In this document: positions 1 through 9,012 of the stretch, piece after piece
Layout: each line of letters starts with the position of its first letter
Position numbering within the stretch: position 1 is the first letter of the stretch
DNA from: Natronoplasma sp964602715
GTDB taxonomy: Archaea > Thermoplasmatota > Thermoplasmata > Halarchaeoplasmatales > Halarchaeoplasmataceae
Length of the DNA stretch: 58,280 nucleotides
Assembly: GCA_964602715.1 (NCBI GenBank)
Contig: CAZRSB010000008.1
Location: forward strand, 1 to 58,280
Direction of reading: 5' to 3'
The notes under the pieces: model-generated
The model's input: only the letters and a program-made list of their open reading frames with translations
Told to the model about the DNA's origin: nothing
Databases searched by the model: none
Translations under genes and position numbers: made by a program

Positions 1-45
1 AGCGCCCTCAACGCTGCGCCGTTGGCCTAGCTTGGCTACCCTCGC
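1..45 (-). tRNA. tRNA-Leu(GAG), 5' half, runs off the left edge
   Basis: Read on the minus strand from 45, the sequence gives acceptor strand GCGAGGG, then TA, D-stem GCC/GGC around a loop with AAG and GG, anticodon stem strand CAGCG, and loop TTGAGGG with anticodon GAG at 7-9. This is the 5' half of a class II leucine tRNA; the variable arm and 3' half lie outside the window. In many euryarchaea a tRNA-Leu sits between rpoD and rpl18e, which matches rpoD just upstream here, so the ribosomal operon probably continues to the left. Confidence 0.85.
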
Positions 46-313
46 ATTATGAGCGAGTTTACGAGCGAATAATCGAGGAGGTATGAGGAATATTTTATTC
101 CTCGACTACCCTTATAAGTTTGAACGAGTTTACGAATGATATAGCGGAATTGATGATAATCCCTTTAGTTAGTTTTCCTGTGTCTCCCAAAATCACTCGC
201 TACTTTAATATTATGTAGTACAGGGCGTCTGTGAGTCTTCCTTCTGATTGAAAAAGAAAATTAATTCATATATTTAAAATCTGTCTTCTAAAATTTAGAC
301 AGATCTATCTGGT
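46..313. other. intergenic spacer between rpoD and tRNA-Leu with a short repeat and hairpin
   Basis: No gene is visible. An imperfect direct repeat of about 20 nt (51-70 and 122-140, both containing CGAGTTTACGA) flanks an 8-bp inverted repeat GAGGAATA/TATTCCTC at 85-92 and 96-103 with a 3-nt loop. On the minus strand this lies between the rpoD stop and tRNA-Leu, so it may be a processing or termination structure; that role is inference. Confidence 0.4.
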
Positions 314-1150
314 TCAAATGTTCTCTATTTGTTCTGCCACATCACTAAATTTTTCCTGTAGAATTTTCAGTGCTTCTTTCAAAGTATCTTCAGTACTCAA
401 GGATCCATCTGTTTCGAAGGTTAAAATGAATTTATCGTCTCTTCCTTCAACGTTTATAGCATCAAGATTGCAGGCTTCCACACAGGCAGAACACATCTTA
501 CATTTCTCTGTATCTGTCACTTTTATCTGATCATCTTCCATCTTCAATATATCTACTGGACAGCTTTCCACACAATCCTTGCATAGGTTACATTTGTCCG
601 AGTCAATATCGATTTCAGGATAGTATTTGTATGCGACCCCACTAGTAGGTTGCCACTTTGCATGTCGCTTAGAAGTTCCTAGCTCTGCAGTGGCATACAT
701 CAATAAAGCTTGGTCGTCATCGAGTTTCACAAGAGGTATAAGGTCATCTACAGGTCTCAGATCGTTTTCACCTACAGGTATCAGATCTCCCGAATAAACC
801 GTACATGGACCTTTTTTGTTTAAGCTATATATTATAGTACAGTTAGGGCATCCTTCACCTTCACATTCTTCGCATTCATTTCGATAATCAAAGAGTTCTA
901 GATCGGTAGGTATAGGAAGCATCCCTAATCTATGAGCTATTATTTCATCAAAAATAGGGGCTGCACTTTCATATTCCTTATTTTCTTCCTCTCCTCCTAT
1001 AGTACCCAGATGGAATTCTACGTCTTCTATAGCCATCTTAGGTATGTCTGCGATCAAAACTCTTCTCAATGCATTTGCCATAGGTGGATTAGAATCAGAA
1101 ATCAAGACCTCCGCTTTTTTTTCTTCTAATTCTCTAACTTCTAATTCCAT
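314..1150 (-). CDS. rpoD: DNA-directed RNA polymerase subunit D (Rpo3) with two 4Fe-4S motifs
   Basis: Rpo3 is the archaeal homologue of bacterial alpha and eukaryotic Rpb3; it pairs with Rpo11 to seed polymerase assembly. The N-terminal alpha-like signature NPPMANALRRVLIADIP is clear. The insertion domain carries two complete ferredoxin-type motifs, CNLCKDCVESCP near residue 186 and CKMCSACVEAC near 215, so two 4Fe-4S clusters are expected. A further Cys-rich stretch, CEECEGEGCPNC, lies near residue 91. The open frame reaches 1240, but MELEVRELEE at 1150 matches the family start. It follows rps11 after 43 nt containing an AT-rich, possibly promoter-like stretch. About 278 residues. Confidence 0.95.
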   Translation of the reverse strand: MELEVRELEEKKAEVLISDSNPPMANALRRVLIADIPKMAIEDVEFHLGTIGGEEENKEYESAAPIFDEIIAHRLGMLPIPTDLELFDYRNECEECEGEGCPNCTIIYSLNKKGPCTVYSGDLIPVGENDLRPVDDLIPLVKLDDDQALLMYATAELGTSKRHAKWQPTSGVAYKYYPEIDIDSDKCNLCKDCVESCPVDILKMEDDQIKVTDTEKCKMCSACVEACNLDAINVEGRDDKFILTFETDGSLSTEDTLKEALKILQEKFSDVAEQIENI

Positions 1151-1193
1151 ATTATACCCTTCTGTAAGTTGAATAAATATAATTAAAAATTTT

Positions 1194-1577
1194 TTATACC
1201 CTTCTGCCCCTTCTTCCACCTTTAGCTTTGGTGGAATCATGAGGTATGGGTGTTACATCTTCTATAGTGCCGATCTTGACACCAGATCTTGCAAAAGCTC
1301 TAATCGCTGCCTGAGAACCAGGTCCTGGCGATCTAGATTTACTACCTCCAGGAGCTCTTATCTTGACATGTAATTTTGTTATCCCTTTATTTTTTGCCTC
1401 TTTCACCGCTTCTTCGGCGGCTTCCATGGCAGCGTAAGGAGAAGATTGATCTTTATCTTGTCTTACGACCATCCCTCCTGAGTATCTAGAAAGAGTTTCT
1501 GCCCCGGTGATATCGGTTATAGTTATTACAACATTATTATACGAAGCGTAAACGTGAGCTATTCCCCATTTACCCAT
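1194..1577 (-). CDS. rps11: 30S ribosomal protein uS11
   Basis: Small-subunit platform protein that contacts 16S rRNA near the mRNA exit region. The signature run GIAHVYASYNN, the DITGAET motif and the basic C-terminus GGRRGRR identify uS11. The frame opens at 1586 with ATG, but that codon lies inside the Shine-Dalgarno-like GGAGATGAT. The ATG at 1577 is correctly spaced from it and gives MGKWGIAHV, the usual N-terminus. The preceding rps4 stop overlaps this SD region, so the two are translationally coupled in the order rps13-rps4-rps11-rpoD typical of archaea. Confidence 0.95.
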   Translation of the reverse strand: MGKWGIAHVYASYNNVVITITDITGAETLSRYSGGMVVRQDKDQSSPYAAMEAAEEAVKEAKNKGITKLHVKIRAPGGSKSRSPGPGSQAAIRAFARSGVKIGTIEDVTPIPHDSTKAKGGRRGRRV

Positions 1578-1582
1578 ATCTA

Positions 1583-2182
1583 TCATCTCCTACCGTAATT
1601 TCTACTATTTTGTTGTTCTTTTTCTATCATCTTTGGTATTCTAGTCGGTGTAACTTCCTCTTCAGGTCTTTCAGGATGAAGTTCATCATATAGAGGTGAA
1701 TTGGAATAATATTCGATAGTAGCCTCTTCTTCTTTATTCACTATATAACTTGGCACAGTAACTCTTCTACCTTTAACAGCGATGTGCCCATGAATTATGA
1801 ACTGCCTTGCCTGACGTGGCGAATGAGCGAGACCTTTATGATATACAAGTGTTTGAAGCCTTCTATTAAGGATATTTTCCACGCTCAAATTTAAAACGTC
1901 ATTCAAAGTGTGGTCTTGTCCTTTCAGGTATCCTTTGTCTCTTAATGTTTCCAAAAGATCATCCATCTCTTCACTCGCCTGCTTTTCGCCATATCTGAGA
2001 CGAGCCTGTAGGTTTCTCGCTTGAGCTCTGATATTCTTCAATGTAGAGCGGACTTTCCAGAACTCTTTTTTGTTTTTTAAAGCATAATGCCTGATATAAT
2101 CATTTTCTTCCTTAATTCGGTCTTCCTGCCAAGGATGTGATGGTTTCTGAAATTTCTTCCGACTGAACTTTGGATCTCCCAT
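1583..2182 (-). CDS. rps4: 30S ribosomal protein uS4
   Basis: Primary 16S rRNA-binding assembly protein. It has the archaeal N-terminus MGDPKFSRKKFQKPSHPW and a central S4 RNA-binding domain around residues 105-165 (LQTLVYHKGLAHSPRQARQF, then GHIAVKGRRVTVPSYIV). At 199 residues it is longer than many archaeal uS4 proteins because of a charged, Glu/Gln-rich tail after the S4 domain. It lies 18 nt downstream of rps13 and overlaps the rps11 leader, so it is part of the same operon. Confidence 0.95.
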   Translation of the reverse strand: MGDPKFSRKKFQKPSHPWQEDRIKEENDYIRHYALKNKKEFWKVRSTLKNIRAQARNLQARLRYGEKQASEEMDDLLETLRDKGYLKGQDHTLNDVLNLSVENILNRRLQTLVYHKGLAHSPRQARQFIIHGHIAVKGRRVTVPSYIVNKEEEATIEYYSNSPLYDELHPERPEEEVTPTRIPKMIEKEQQNSRNYGRR

Positions 2183-2200
2183 ATCTCTTCACCTTTACCT

Positions 2201-2698
2201 TTAATCTTCACCAGATTGAGCTTGGGCTACTTTCTTCTCGACACCCAATTCCATTCCGGTTCTTCCATTAGATTTTGTTTTTTGCCCTCTTACCTTAAGC
2301 CCCCGTTCGTGTCTAACGCCTTTATAGGAGCTTATCTTCTGCATCCTGTTTATGTCTTCTCTGTAGACTGTATCAAGCTCATTTTTTAAGACATGGTCGT
2401 TATCACCGGTCACAGGATCTTTTTTCCTATTGACGGCCCAATGTGGAGCCTCGTCCGTAAAATCCACTAATTTTTGTTTGATCTGGTCGATTTTCTCGTC
2501 TTCTAGGTATCCTATTTTCGCATTTCCATCGATATCCGTCGAGTTAACCACCATTTCAGCTACTCTAGTACCTACTCCTTTGATCTGTGTTAGAGCATAT
2601 ACTAAGGGTCTGTCTCCGTCCAGATCCGTGTTCATCATCCGGACGATATAGTTGAAATCATCTTCTTCTTGATCTTGATTTTCTTTTTCTTCGGGCAA
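2201..2698 (-). CDS. rps13: 30S ribosomal protein uS13, TTG start
   Basis: Head protein of the small subunit that contacts the P-site tRNA and bridges to the large subunit. The helix-two-turn-helix signature TQIKGVGTRVAEMVV and the C-terminal SYKGVRHERGLKVRGQKTKS motif are diagnostic. The start is TTG at 2698, preceded by GGAGG with about 7 nt spacing; no ATG fits. The first 15 residues are strongly acidic (EEKENQDQEEDD), an extension beyond the usual archaeal N-terminus. It is the first gene of the rps13-rps4-rps11-rpoD operon. Confidence 0.95.
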   Translation of the reverse strand: MPEEKENQDQEEDDFNYIVRMMNTDLDGDRPLVYALTQIKGVGTRVAEMVVNSTDIDGNAKIGYLEDEKIDQIKQKLVDFTDEAPHWAVNRKKDPVTGDNDHVLKNELDTVYREDINRMQKISSYKGVRHERGLKVRGQKTKSNGRTGMELGVEKKVAQAQSGED

Positions 2699-2767
2699 AG
2701 TATTTCCTCCGTTATTAATACTTCAAAGTGACTTTTCAAGAGTGTGATTTGGCTTAAGAATCCAAGT

Positions 2768-2777
2768 AGTATAAAAG
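2768..2777 (-). promoter_or_regulatory. TATA-box promoter for the rps13 operon
   Basis: Read on the minus strand the sequence is CTTTTATACT, an archaeal TATA-like box about 75 nt upstream of the rps13 TTG. With initiation about 25 nt downstream, a leader of roughly 50 nt carrying the GGAGG site is expected. It lies in the gap between rlmE and rps13. Confidence 0.45.
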
Positions 2778-2797
2778 AGTTGTGCTTTTTACCTGGT

Positions 2798-3394
2798 TCA
2801 TTTTTTCTTTTTGCCGTTAAATCCTTTTCCAATGATATACATTTCGGAGCTAGACTCTCTAGACGCTTTAGGTGAATGCCCATAAACAGATCTAAAATGA
2901 TCTTCAACAATACTCATAAAATCTTCAAAATCCCTTCCTTGAAAGACCTTAACAACGAATTTGCCCCCCTGCTTCAAGTTGGCTCTGCAAAATGCAAGTG
3001 CACTTTTTCCCAGATATATGGATCTCGCTTGATCCATAGAATAATTCCCAGTCAGATCCGGAGCCATGTCTGAGATAACGATGTCCGCATCCCCAGCGAT
3101 TATCGATGCTTTTCTAAAAAATCGCTTGTCAGTCAAATCCCCCTTTTGGAAAGAGACTCCATCTATATTCCTCATCCTTCTTTTGTCCACAGCCATAACG
3201 TTGCCCTTTCCAACTTTTTCTACAGCATATTCACTCCAGCTTCCTGGGGCCGCTCCTAGGTCTACGACTACGTCTCCTTCTTTGAAAATGTGGAATTTTT
3301 CATCGATCTGTTTAAGTTTATATATAGCTCTTGACCTGTAACCTTCTTGTTTAGCTTTATGATAATAACCGTCCTTTCTTTGGTATGCTGCCAT
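2798..3394 (-). CDS. rlmE: 23S rRNA (uridine-2'-O)-methyltransferase, RlmE/FtsJ family
   Basis: SAM-dependent Rossmann methyltransferase that 2'-O-methylates a uridine in the A-loop of 23S rRNA in its bacterial relatives. The SAM motif VVDLGAAPGSWSEYAVEKV is present at about residues 42-60. IVISDMAPDLTGNYSMD carries the catalytic Asp, and FVVKVFQG carries the catalytic Lys, as expected for the family K-D-K-E tetrad. The length of 198 residues is normal. It is followed on the same strand by rps13 after a gap of about 100 nt with its own promoter. Confidence 0.9.
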   Translation of the reverse strand: MAAYQRKDGYYHKAKQEGYRSRAIYKLKQIDEKFHIFKEGDVVVDLGAAPGSWSEYAVEKVGKGNVMAVDKRRMRNIDGVSFQKGDLTDKRFFRKASIIAGDADIVISDMAPDLTGNYSMDQARSIYLGKSALAFCRANLKQGGKFVVKVFQGRDFEDFMSIVEDHFRSVYGHSPKASRESSSEMYIIGKGFNGKKKK

Positions 3395-3501
3395 ATACTT
3401 ACAGATTTAACCGAAGGAGGTACTTAATGTTTCTGAAAATATCTTTCTAAAATCTTGTATCAACGGAAAATTTAAAATTGTGAGAACGAATTAAAGCTTA
3501 T

Positions 3502-3819
3502 ATGTCGCCGCAAGACCCCTTTGAAAAAGTAACGGGACAAATCGAGAAAATCCGCGAACCGGGAGAGAAACCGGAAGACGATCTATATTCTATGGATAAA
3601 TTCGTATGCGATCTTTGCCAAGGGATCAAGGATAGGGAAAGTGTGACCCAATGTGGATTCTGCGGAAGATGGATATGTAAGGGAGAAAATTCTTGTTGGG
3701 ATGAAGAACTTAAATGTTGTGAAAGTTGTAGTGGCATAATACTATTAGCCAAAAAAGGCGATTTAGAAGATGAAGAAGAAGTGAAAAAGGAGAATGTAGA
3801 TAAAAAGGAGGATAAATAA
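3502..3819 (+). CDS. Cys-rich zinc-ribbon-like protein of unknown function
   Basis: I do not recognise a named family. The 105-residue protein has a central Cys-rich block (CDLC near residue 35, CGFCGRWIC near 50, then C and CCESC near 75-80) that could bind two zinc ions, between a polar N-terminus and a charged Lys/Glu tail. The ATG follows an AT-rich TATA-like stretch directly, so the mRNA is probably leaderless. The next small gene starts 1 nt after its stop, which makes a two-gene operon likely, possibly continuing into thrS. Confidence 0.65.
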   Translation: MSPQDPFEKVTGQIEKIREPGEKPEDDLYSMDKFVCDLCQGIKDRESVTQCGFCGRWICKGENSCWDEELKCCESCSGIILLAKKGDLEDEEEVKKENVDKKEDK

Positions 3820-3820
3820 A

Positions 3821-4012
3821 ATGGCTGATGCAGAAAAAACTATGAGTATATTGGAATGGAAAAAAAGATTGAGAAAGATAACGTTTGGGGATAGGCAGGA
3901 GACAAAAAAAACTGATCGTGTCTCGAACATAATGATCGCATTTTTAGTCGGTTTTCTTTTTGGGATCATAGTGGCTGGTATACTGATACCATATTTGAGG
4001 GCACTGTTCTAA
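3821..4012 (+). CDS. small tail-anchored membrane protein
   Basis: 63 residues. The N-terminal two thirds are charged and predicted to be cytosolic; a single hydrophobic segment near residues 38-59 (IMIAFLVGFLFGIIVAGILI) ends close to the C-terminus. An AAGGAGG site just upstream, inside the end of the preceding gene, supports the ATG. The layout resembles Sec61-gamma/SecE in size, but I see no conserved SecE motif, so I leave the function open. It lies 17 nt before thrS. Confidence 0.6.
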   Translation: MADAEKTMSILEWKKRLRKITFGDRQETKKTDRVSNIMIAFLVGFLFGIIVAGILIPYLRALF

Positions 4013-4029
4013 ATATTATGGTGATATAG

Positions 4030-5916
4030 ATGAAAATACTTTTGATACATTCGGACTATCTGAGATACGAGGTCAAAAAGAAGACGCCTGTTGCTGAAGA
4101 GATAGAAGAAAGATTTAAAGAGGGTGAGATGGAAGAATGTCTTTCGGTGTTCACCGCAGTCGAAGAGAGAGACCAAGGCAACGAGAAAGAAATCGTAGAG
4201 AAAGGAGTTAGTGAAATAAAAGAGACTGCAGAGGAATTAGATGTTGAGAAGGTGATGCTCTACCCATATGCGCATCTTAGCTCCGAACTCTCTAACCCTG
4301 ATACAGCTGTTGAGGTATTAAGGGGCCTAGAGGAATCTCTTAGTGATTTTTATGAAGTTCATAGATCTCCGTTTGGATGGTACAAAGCTTTTCAACTCAG
4401 TTGTAAGGGACATCCTCTCTCAGAACTTTCTAAAGAGATAACTGTTGAGAAGAGCGAAGAAGACATAGTCTCTAAAGCTTTAGAGGCAGAGAAGAAGGTA
4501 GAATCGACCTGGGGTGTAATGGAAGTTGACGGTACTTTCCATGAGTTAGAGATCGATGGTAGAGATATAAATGGCTACGATTTTGAAGGGGACGAGGAAC
4601 TTGAAGATTTTGTTCGATATGAAGCCGGTGAAAAGGAAAAAGGAGGTGTTGAAACCACCCATATTGATCTGATGCGTAAGCACGAACTGGTGGATTATGA
4701 GGAAGGTTCGGACCCAGGTAATTTAAGATATTATCCTAAAGGAAGGATGATGAAAGGTCTTCTTGAAGATTACGTGAGTGATAGGACTAGGGATTATGGG
4801 GCCATGGAGATCGAATCTCCGATCATGTACGATGTTAACTATCCCGCTTTGAAGGAACATCTCGATCGTTTCCCGGCAAGGCAGTATAGGATGGAAACAC
4901 CTGATAAGGAAGTATTTTTGAGATACGCTGCCTGTTTTGGTCAATTCTTGATGGCAAGTGACATGACTCTTTCTTATAGAAATATGCCAGTTAGGCTTTA
5001 TGAACTGACAAGATATTCTTACAGAGTAGAGCAGAGAGGTGAATTGACCGGCTTGAGAAGGCTGAGAACATTCACCATGCCTGACTGCCACGCTATGTGC
5101 AAAGATTTAGATCAAGCAAAGGAAGAGATGATGACCAGGATGGATCTAGCTATTTCAGTAACAAATGGGATAGGCATAGATGTACCAGAGGATCTAGAAC
5201 TTGTTGTTAGAGCCACACAAGAGTATTATGATGATAATCAGGAGCAGGTAGAAAAATTGGTCGAGAATTATGGTAAACCGGCATTGATAGAGATATGGGA
5301 TGAACAGCACTCTTATTTTGCATTGAAATATGAATTCAACTTTATGGATCAGTTAGGCAGGGCTTCAGCTTTAGTTACAGATCAGGTGGATGTTGAGCAG
5401 GGCGAACGTTATGATATATCATATGTTGATGAAGATGGTAAAGAAAAGCATCCTTACATACTACATCTTTCTCCAAGTGGTGCTATTGAGAGGGTTTTGT
5501 ACACTCTTTTAGAACAGGCTGCTATGGAGGAGGATAGTGGAAAGAAACCGAAATTTCCTTATTGGTTGGCTCCTACACAGGTTAGATTGATCCCGATATC
5601 TGATGATCAATTGGAATATACGAAGGAACTAGAGAAGAAAATAAAACAAGCGAGAACCGATATAGATGATACTGATCGAACAGTGGGAAAAAAGATCCGA
5701 GATGCAGAAAAAGAGTGGATACCTTACATTGTTGTTATAGGGCCAGACGAGGTCGAAAGTGGTGTTTTATCTGTGAGGATAAGAGGAGAGGAAGATCAGG
5801 TTGAGATGAGCATGAATGAACTGAACAAAGAACTGGAAAGGAAACAAGGAGAAATGCCTTGGAGGAGATTACCCGTTCCAAAATTACTGTCTGATAGAGC
5901 CATCTTTGTTGGATAA
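4030..5916 (+). CDS. thrS: threonyl-tRNA synthetase, archaeal type
   Basis: Charges tRNA-Thr. The N-terminal about 145 residues are the archaeal editing domain related to D-aminoacyl-tRNA deacylase (MKILLIHSDYLRYEVKKKTP, later SPFGWYKAFQLSCKGHPLSEL), which removes mischarged serine. The class II core follows, with motif 2 around YRVEQRGELTGLRRLRTFTM and a conserved Cys in YAACFGQF consistent with the zinc site. The C-terminal roughly 110 residues form the anticodon-binding domain. The length of 628 residues is normal for archaeal ThrRS. A GGTGATATAG leader supports the start. Confidence 0.95.
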   Translation: MKILLIHSDYLRYEVKKKTPVAEEIEERFKEGEMEECLSVFTAVEERDQGNEKEIVEKGVSEIKETAEELDVEKVMLYPYAHLSSELSNPDTAVEVLRGLEESLSDFYEVHRSPFGWYKAFQLSCKGHPLSELSKEITVEKSEEDIVSKALEAEKKVESTWGVMEVDGTFHELEIDGRDINGYDFEGDEELEDFVRYEAGEKEKGGVETTHIDLMRKHELVDYEEGSDPGNLRYYPKGRMMKGLLEDYVSDRTRDYGAMEIESPIMYDVNYPALKEHLDRFPARQYRMETPDKEVFLRYAACFGQFLMASDMTLSYRNMPVRLYELTRYSYRVEQRGELTGLRRLRTFTMPDCHAMCKDLDQAKEEMMTRMDLAISVTNGIGIDVPEDLELVVRATQEYYDDNQEQVEKLVENYGKPALIEIWDEQHSYFALKYEFNFMDQLGRASALVTDQVDVEQGERYDISYVDEDGKEKHPYILHLSPSGAIERVLYTLLEQAAMEEDSGKKPKFPYWLAPTQVRLIPISDDQLEYTKELEKKIKQARTDIDDTDRTVGKKIRDAEKEWIPYIVVIGPDEVESGVLSVRIRGEEDQVEMSMNELNKELERKQGEMPWRRLPVPKLLSDRAIFVG

Positions 5917-5976
5917 AGGAGATCGACAATTTAAAACCAAAAAGGTTATTTACCCTCTCTTTGAATTCTTTTTTCC

Positions 5977-7311
5977 ATGGCCTTAGAAAATCTGAAGGAA
6001 GGATTACGAGGTGCTGTAGAAAAGGTAACCAAAGCAAGTCATGTGGATAAAGCTCTTGTGAAGGATATTAGCAAAGATATCCAAAGGGCGATGATAGAGG
6101 CTGATATAGAAGTTCAGCTGGCACTCGACCTTACTAAAAGGGTGAAAGAAAGAGGTTTAGAGGAAAAACCTCCTTCTGGAATGAGTGCTAGAGAGCATCT
6201 GATACGTATTATCCATGAAGAATTTGTAGGAATTTTAGGGGATGGTGTGGAGTTAGAGCTCAAGCCCCAAACCATTATGATGGTGGGTCTATATGGTATG
6301 GGTAAAACTACTACTTGTGGTAAACTCGCAGCTCATTTTCAGAAAAGAGGACTCAACACAGCTTTGATAGCAGGTGACACTCATCGACCTGCGGCTTACG
6401 AGCAATTGGAGCAGGTAGCCGAAGATGCGGGAGTTCCAGTTTATGGCGATCCTGATGAGGATAAAGCTCCAAAAGTAGTTAAAGAAGGGATGAAAAAGTT
6501 CGACAATCACGATATAGTGATAATAGACACTGCTGGGAGACATTCTCTAGAAGAGGATCTGATCAAGGAGATCCAGCTCATAAAGAACATAGCTGAACCA
6601 GATGAAGTCATATTGACCATCGATGCATCTGTAGGTCAACAGGCTGGTCCTCAAGCAAAAGCTTTCCATGAAGCAGTGAATGTTACCAAAACGATAATAA
6701 CCAAAATGGACGGTTCAGCAAAGGGTGGTGGTGCTCTCAGTGCGGTCAATGTGACTGACGCCCCAGTGGTCTTTATGGGCACTGGTGAGAGAATACGTGA
6801 TCTTGAAGAGTTCGAACCTAAAAGTTTCACTTCTAGATTACTCGGTATGGGAGATATTGAAAAATTATTAGAGAAAGCTGAAGAAGTCGTAGATGAAGAA
6901 AAGGCGGAAGAAACAGCGAAGAAAATGCTGGCAGGGGAATTTGATCTCAAAGATATGTATGAGCAGATGGAGATGTTGACAGGGGTTGGTCCTCTGCAAA
7001 AGATCGTCGATATGCTTCCTATGGGTCCAAGTTCTATTTCGGATGAAGAGTTAACGGAGACTCAGAATAAACTAGATGAATTTAGAGTGATAATGAAGAG
7101 CATGACAGAACAGGAGATGGAGAATCCTGAACAGATAAAGGGAGACAGGATAAGGAGGATAGCCATGGGTAGTGGAAAACGCCCCAAGGACGTGAGAGGT
7201 CTTTTATCCCATTACAAAAAGACAAAAAAAGCCATCAAAGGGTTCTCTGGAAACAGAAAGATGAGGCGACAGCTCAAAAAACAAATGGAATCTGGAAACT
7301 TAAATTTCTAA
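5977..7311 (+). CDS. srp54: signal recognition particle 54 kDa protein (SRP54/Ffh)
   Basis: GTPase of the archaeal SRP that binds 7S RNA and signal sequences. N-domain helices are followed by the G domain with P-loop GLYGMGKTTTCGKLA near residue 104, DTAGRH near 187 and TKMDGSAKGGG near 245. The Met-rich, basic M domain from about 320 ends in KKTKKAIKGFSGNRKMRRQLK. The ATG is preceded by pyrimidine-rich DNA with an AT-rich element some 25 nt upstream, so the transcript may be leaderless. Length 444 residues, typical. Confidence 0.95.
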   Translation: MALENLKEGLRGAVEKVTKASHVDKALVKDISKDIQRAMIEADIEVQLALDLTKRVKERGLEEKPPSGMSAREHLIRIIHEEFVGILGDGVELELKPQTIMMVGLYGMGKTTTCGKLAAHFQKRGLNTALIAGDTHRPAAYEQLEQVAEDAGVPVYGDPDEDKAPKVVKEGMKKFDNHDIVIIDTAGRHSLEEDLIKEIQLIKNIAEPDEVILTIDASVGQQAGPQAKAFHEAVNVTKTIITKMDGSAKGGGALSAVNVTDAPVVFMGTGERIRDLEEFEPKSFTSRLLGMGDIEKLLEKAEEVVDEEKAEETAKKMLAGEFDLKDMYEQMEMLTGVGPLQKIVDMLPMGPSSISDEELTETQNKLDEFRVIMKSMTEQEMENPEQIKGDRIRRIAMGSGKRPKDVRGLLSHYKKTKKAIKGFSGNRKMRRQLKKQMESGNLNF

Positions 7312-7363
7312 ATATTTAATATTTTAAATAAGGACTAACACATCTTCTTTCAAGGAGAGGGTG

Positions 7364-7954
7364 TCATTCAGCCAGTAATCTAGTGCCGAATACAAGACTG
7401 AATTGTATTAAGGGAAATGTACCGATTATCTCGTATATTGCTATACCGTCGGGTCTCAACATGAAAACTAAGCCTGCGGATATAGCAGTTATTCCCAGAC
7501 TTGACCATATCAGGACAGCCCATACATGTTCGAACTCAAAGAATTCATCGAGCCCAAAAACGATAAGGCCAGCTACAGACGTTGAATAAAAAAAGATGGC
7601 CATGGGAATATGGGGTGCTGTACCCATTGGAAATATGCCTGCCAATATCAAAAAAATAGAACCTAAGACTAAACCTATTAGACCTATATGCCCCATCCTT
7701 GTTTCAGCTCTTCCAAATAAAGAGATTATGAATACAAGCATTAAAACGCCCGTAATTATCAAAGCGAAATTAAAAACATTGTTATATGATAGTCCAGTCT
7801 CTCCGAGTTCACTTAAGGCATGTTCGGTTACACTGAACCATGAATGGATTAATATGGAGATAATGATGAGTCCATATCCGATGAAAGGAGCTAGAACTCC
7901 ACAATAACCACCTAGTGTGTCTGGTACAATATCTTCAATATCAAAATCTATCAT
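7364..7954 (-). CDS. DUF998-like six-helix membrane protein
   Basis: 196 residues with about six transmembrane segments. The loop after the first segment contains HSWFSVTEHALSELGE, resembling the conserved N-terminal motif of the DUF998 family (helix, then a loop with LSELG). A later loop, GIFPMGTAPHIPMAIFFY, also fits. The biochemical role of the family is unknown. It is convergent with srp54 and divergent from the next membrane protein, with its own promoter region. Confidence 0.65.
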   Translation of the reverse strand: MIDFDIEDIVPDTLGGYCGVLAPFIGYGLIIISILIHSWFSVTEHALSELGETGLSYNNVFNFALIITGVLMLVFIISLFGRAETRMGHIGLIGLVLGSIFLILAGIFPMGTAPHIPMAIFFYSTSVAGLIVFGLDEFFEFEHVWAVLIWSSLGITAISAGLVFMLRPDGIAIYEIIGTFPLIQFSLVFGTRLLAE

Positions 7955-8163
7955 TATTCTCCACTCTTTTGGTATTTAGCATTTATTAAATGATACTCTG
8001 ATAAATAATTTTATCGGTGAATTTGTACTCTTTTCGATGTTTTGATATTGAGAAAGATCTCAAAATGAATATTACTAAATACGACTTTGATTATTTCAAT
8101 TTAAAACATATAAAAATTTAAGATACGGAAGATAAATAAAATCAAAATATTAGGAGGAATAGC

Positions 8164-9012
8164 ATGGAAGTACCCACATGGGAAATAGTCGGGACTTTTT
8201 TGATCGTTTTGCCCACGGTTATATTTCTAACCCGAAAATTAAATTATTATAAGCTAGGGAAAAATATCTGGGAAGAATTCTCAGGTGTCGCTAAGGAAAG
8301 TGATTTAGAACTTCAAGATAGCCTTATATTGTTGTCTGATTGGCCCAATCTACTTGGCAAAGTTAAAGGGAGAATGGCTTATATACATCCCGACAAAGGA
8401 GGTCGAAAAAAACCGGCTAAAACTATTTTTGCTGTAAAGAGTAATATTGCAGAAGAATACGAAGCAGTAATTGTAAGATCTGGGGACGCACAGCCTGAAG
8501 ATACTTATAAAATTGATGTTCCCTCTTTAAAAAACTACAATTACGAGGTCTTCAGTAAAAGTAAGCTCGACGGAAAAAGACTCGATAAACTTTTCTCAAA
8601 ATCTGTAACTGGAAAGATGGATGAACTGGTTATAGAAAATAATGAAAATTTCAGGGCTTTTGTATTAGAGCCAGGACTTATGATGTTCAGCACTTTTAAT
8701 ATAACTATAGATAAAAAAACCTGTCTAAAAAATCTCGAACTATTAGGAGATATAGTTAAAGAGATGGAAAAGGATTCAGAGAGTACGAACGACGGCTTTG
8801 TAAATCCACGTCTCGATAAACTTTCTGAAGGCCCCAAATCAAATATGATCAAAGGGGTTTTGATTGTTTTTATGATAGGTATATCTATCGCTGCCTTCTA
8901 TCGTACTCTGCTGGATTTCTCTCTGTTCTTTTTAAATTTGGGAGTTGCAACCATGTTACTAGGTTTGTCGTCTTTTTATACTTCTCTGATGACTAGCTGG
9001 AAATATCAGTAA
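8164..9012 (+). CDS. membrane protein of unknown function
   Basis: I do not recognise a family. 282 residues: an N-terminal transmembrane helix near 8-24 (WEIVGTFLIVLPTVIFL), a soluble alpha/beta central part of about 200 residues without cysteine-rich or nucleotide-binding motifs, and two C-terminal helices (about 227-246 and 250-270). AGGAGGAATAGC just before the ATG is a strong ribosome-binding site. Its last 7 nt overlap the end of the convergent glnA. Confidence 0.55.
   Translation: MEVPTWEIVGTFLIVLPTVIFLTRKLNYYKLGKNIWEEFSGVAKESDLELQDSLILLSDWPNLLGKVKGRMAYIHPDKGGRKKPAKTIFAVKSNIAEEYEAVIVRSGDAQPEDTYKIDVPSLKNYNYEVFSKSKLDGKRLDKLFSKSVTGKMDELVIENNENFRAFVLEPGLMMFSTFNITIDKKTCLKNLELLGDIVKEMEKDSESTNDGFVNPRLDKLSEGPKSNMIKGVLIVFMIGISIAAFYRTLLDFSLFFLNLGVATMLLGLSSFYTSLMTSWKYQ

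Noticed and set aside
2635..2910. 91-codon minus-strand frame between rps13 and rlmE
   Set aside because: It overlaps both genes in another frame, with a poly-Lys composition, and covers the rps13 promoter and ribosome-binding site.
3821..4012. SecE/Sec61-gamma
   Set aside because: Size and single C-terminal helix fit, but the conserved SecE amphipathic motif is not visible and the genomic neighbours are not the usual spt5/rpl11 genes.
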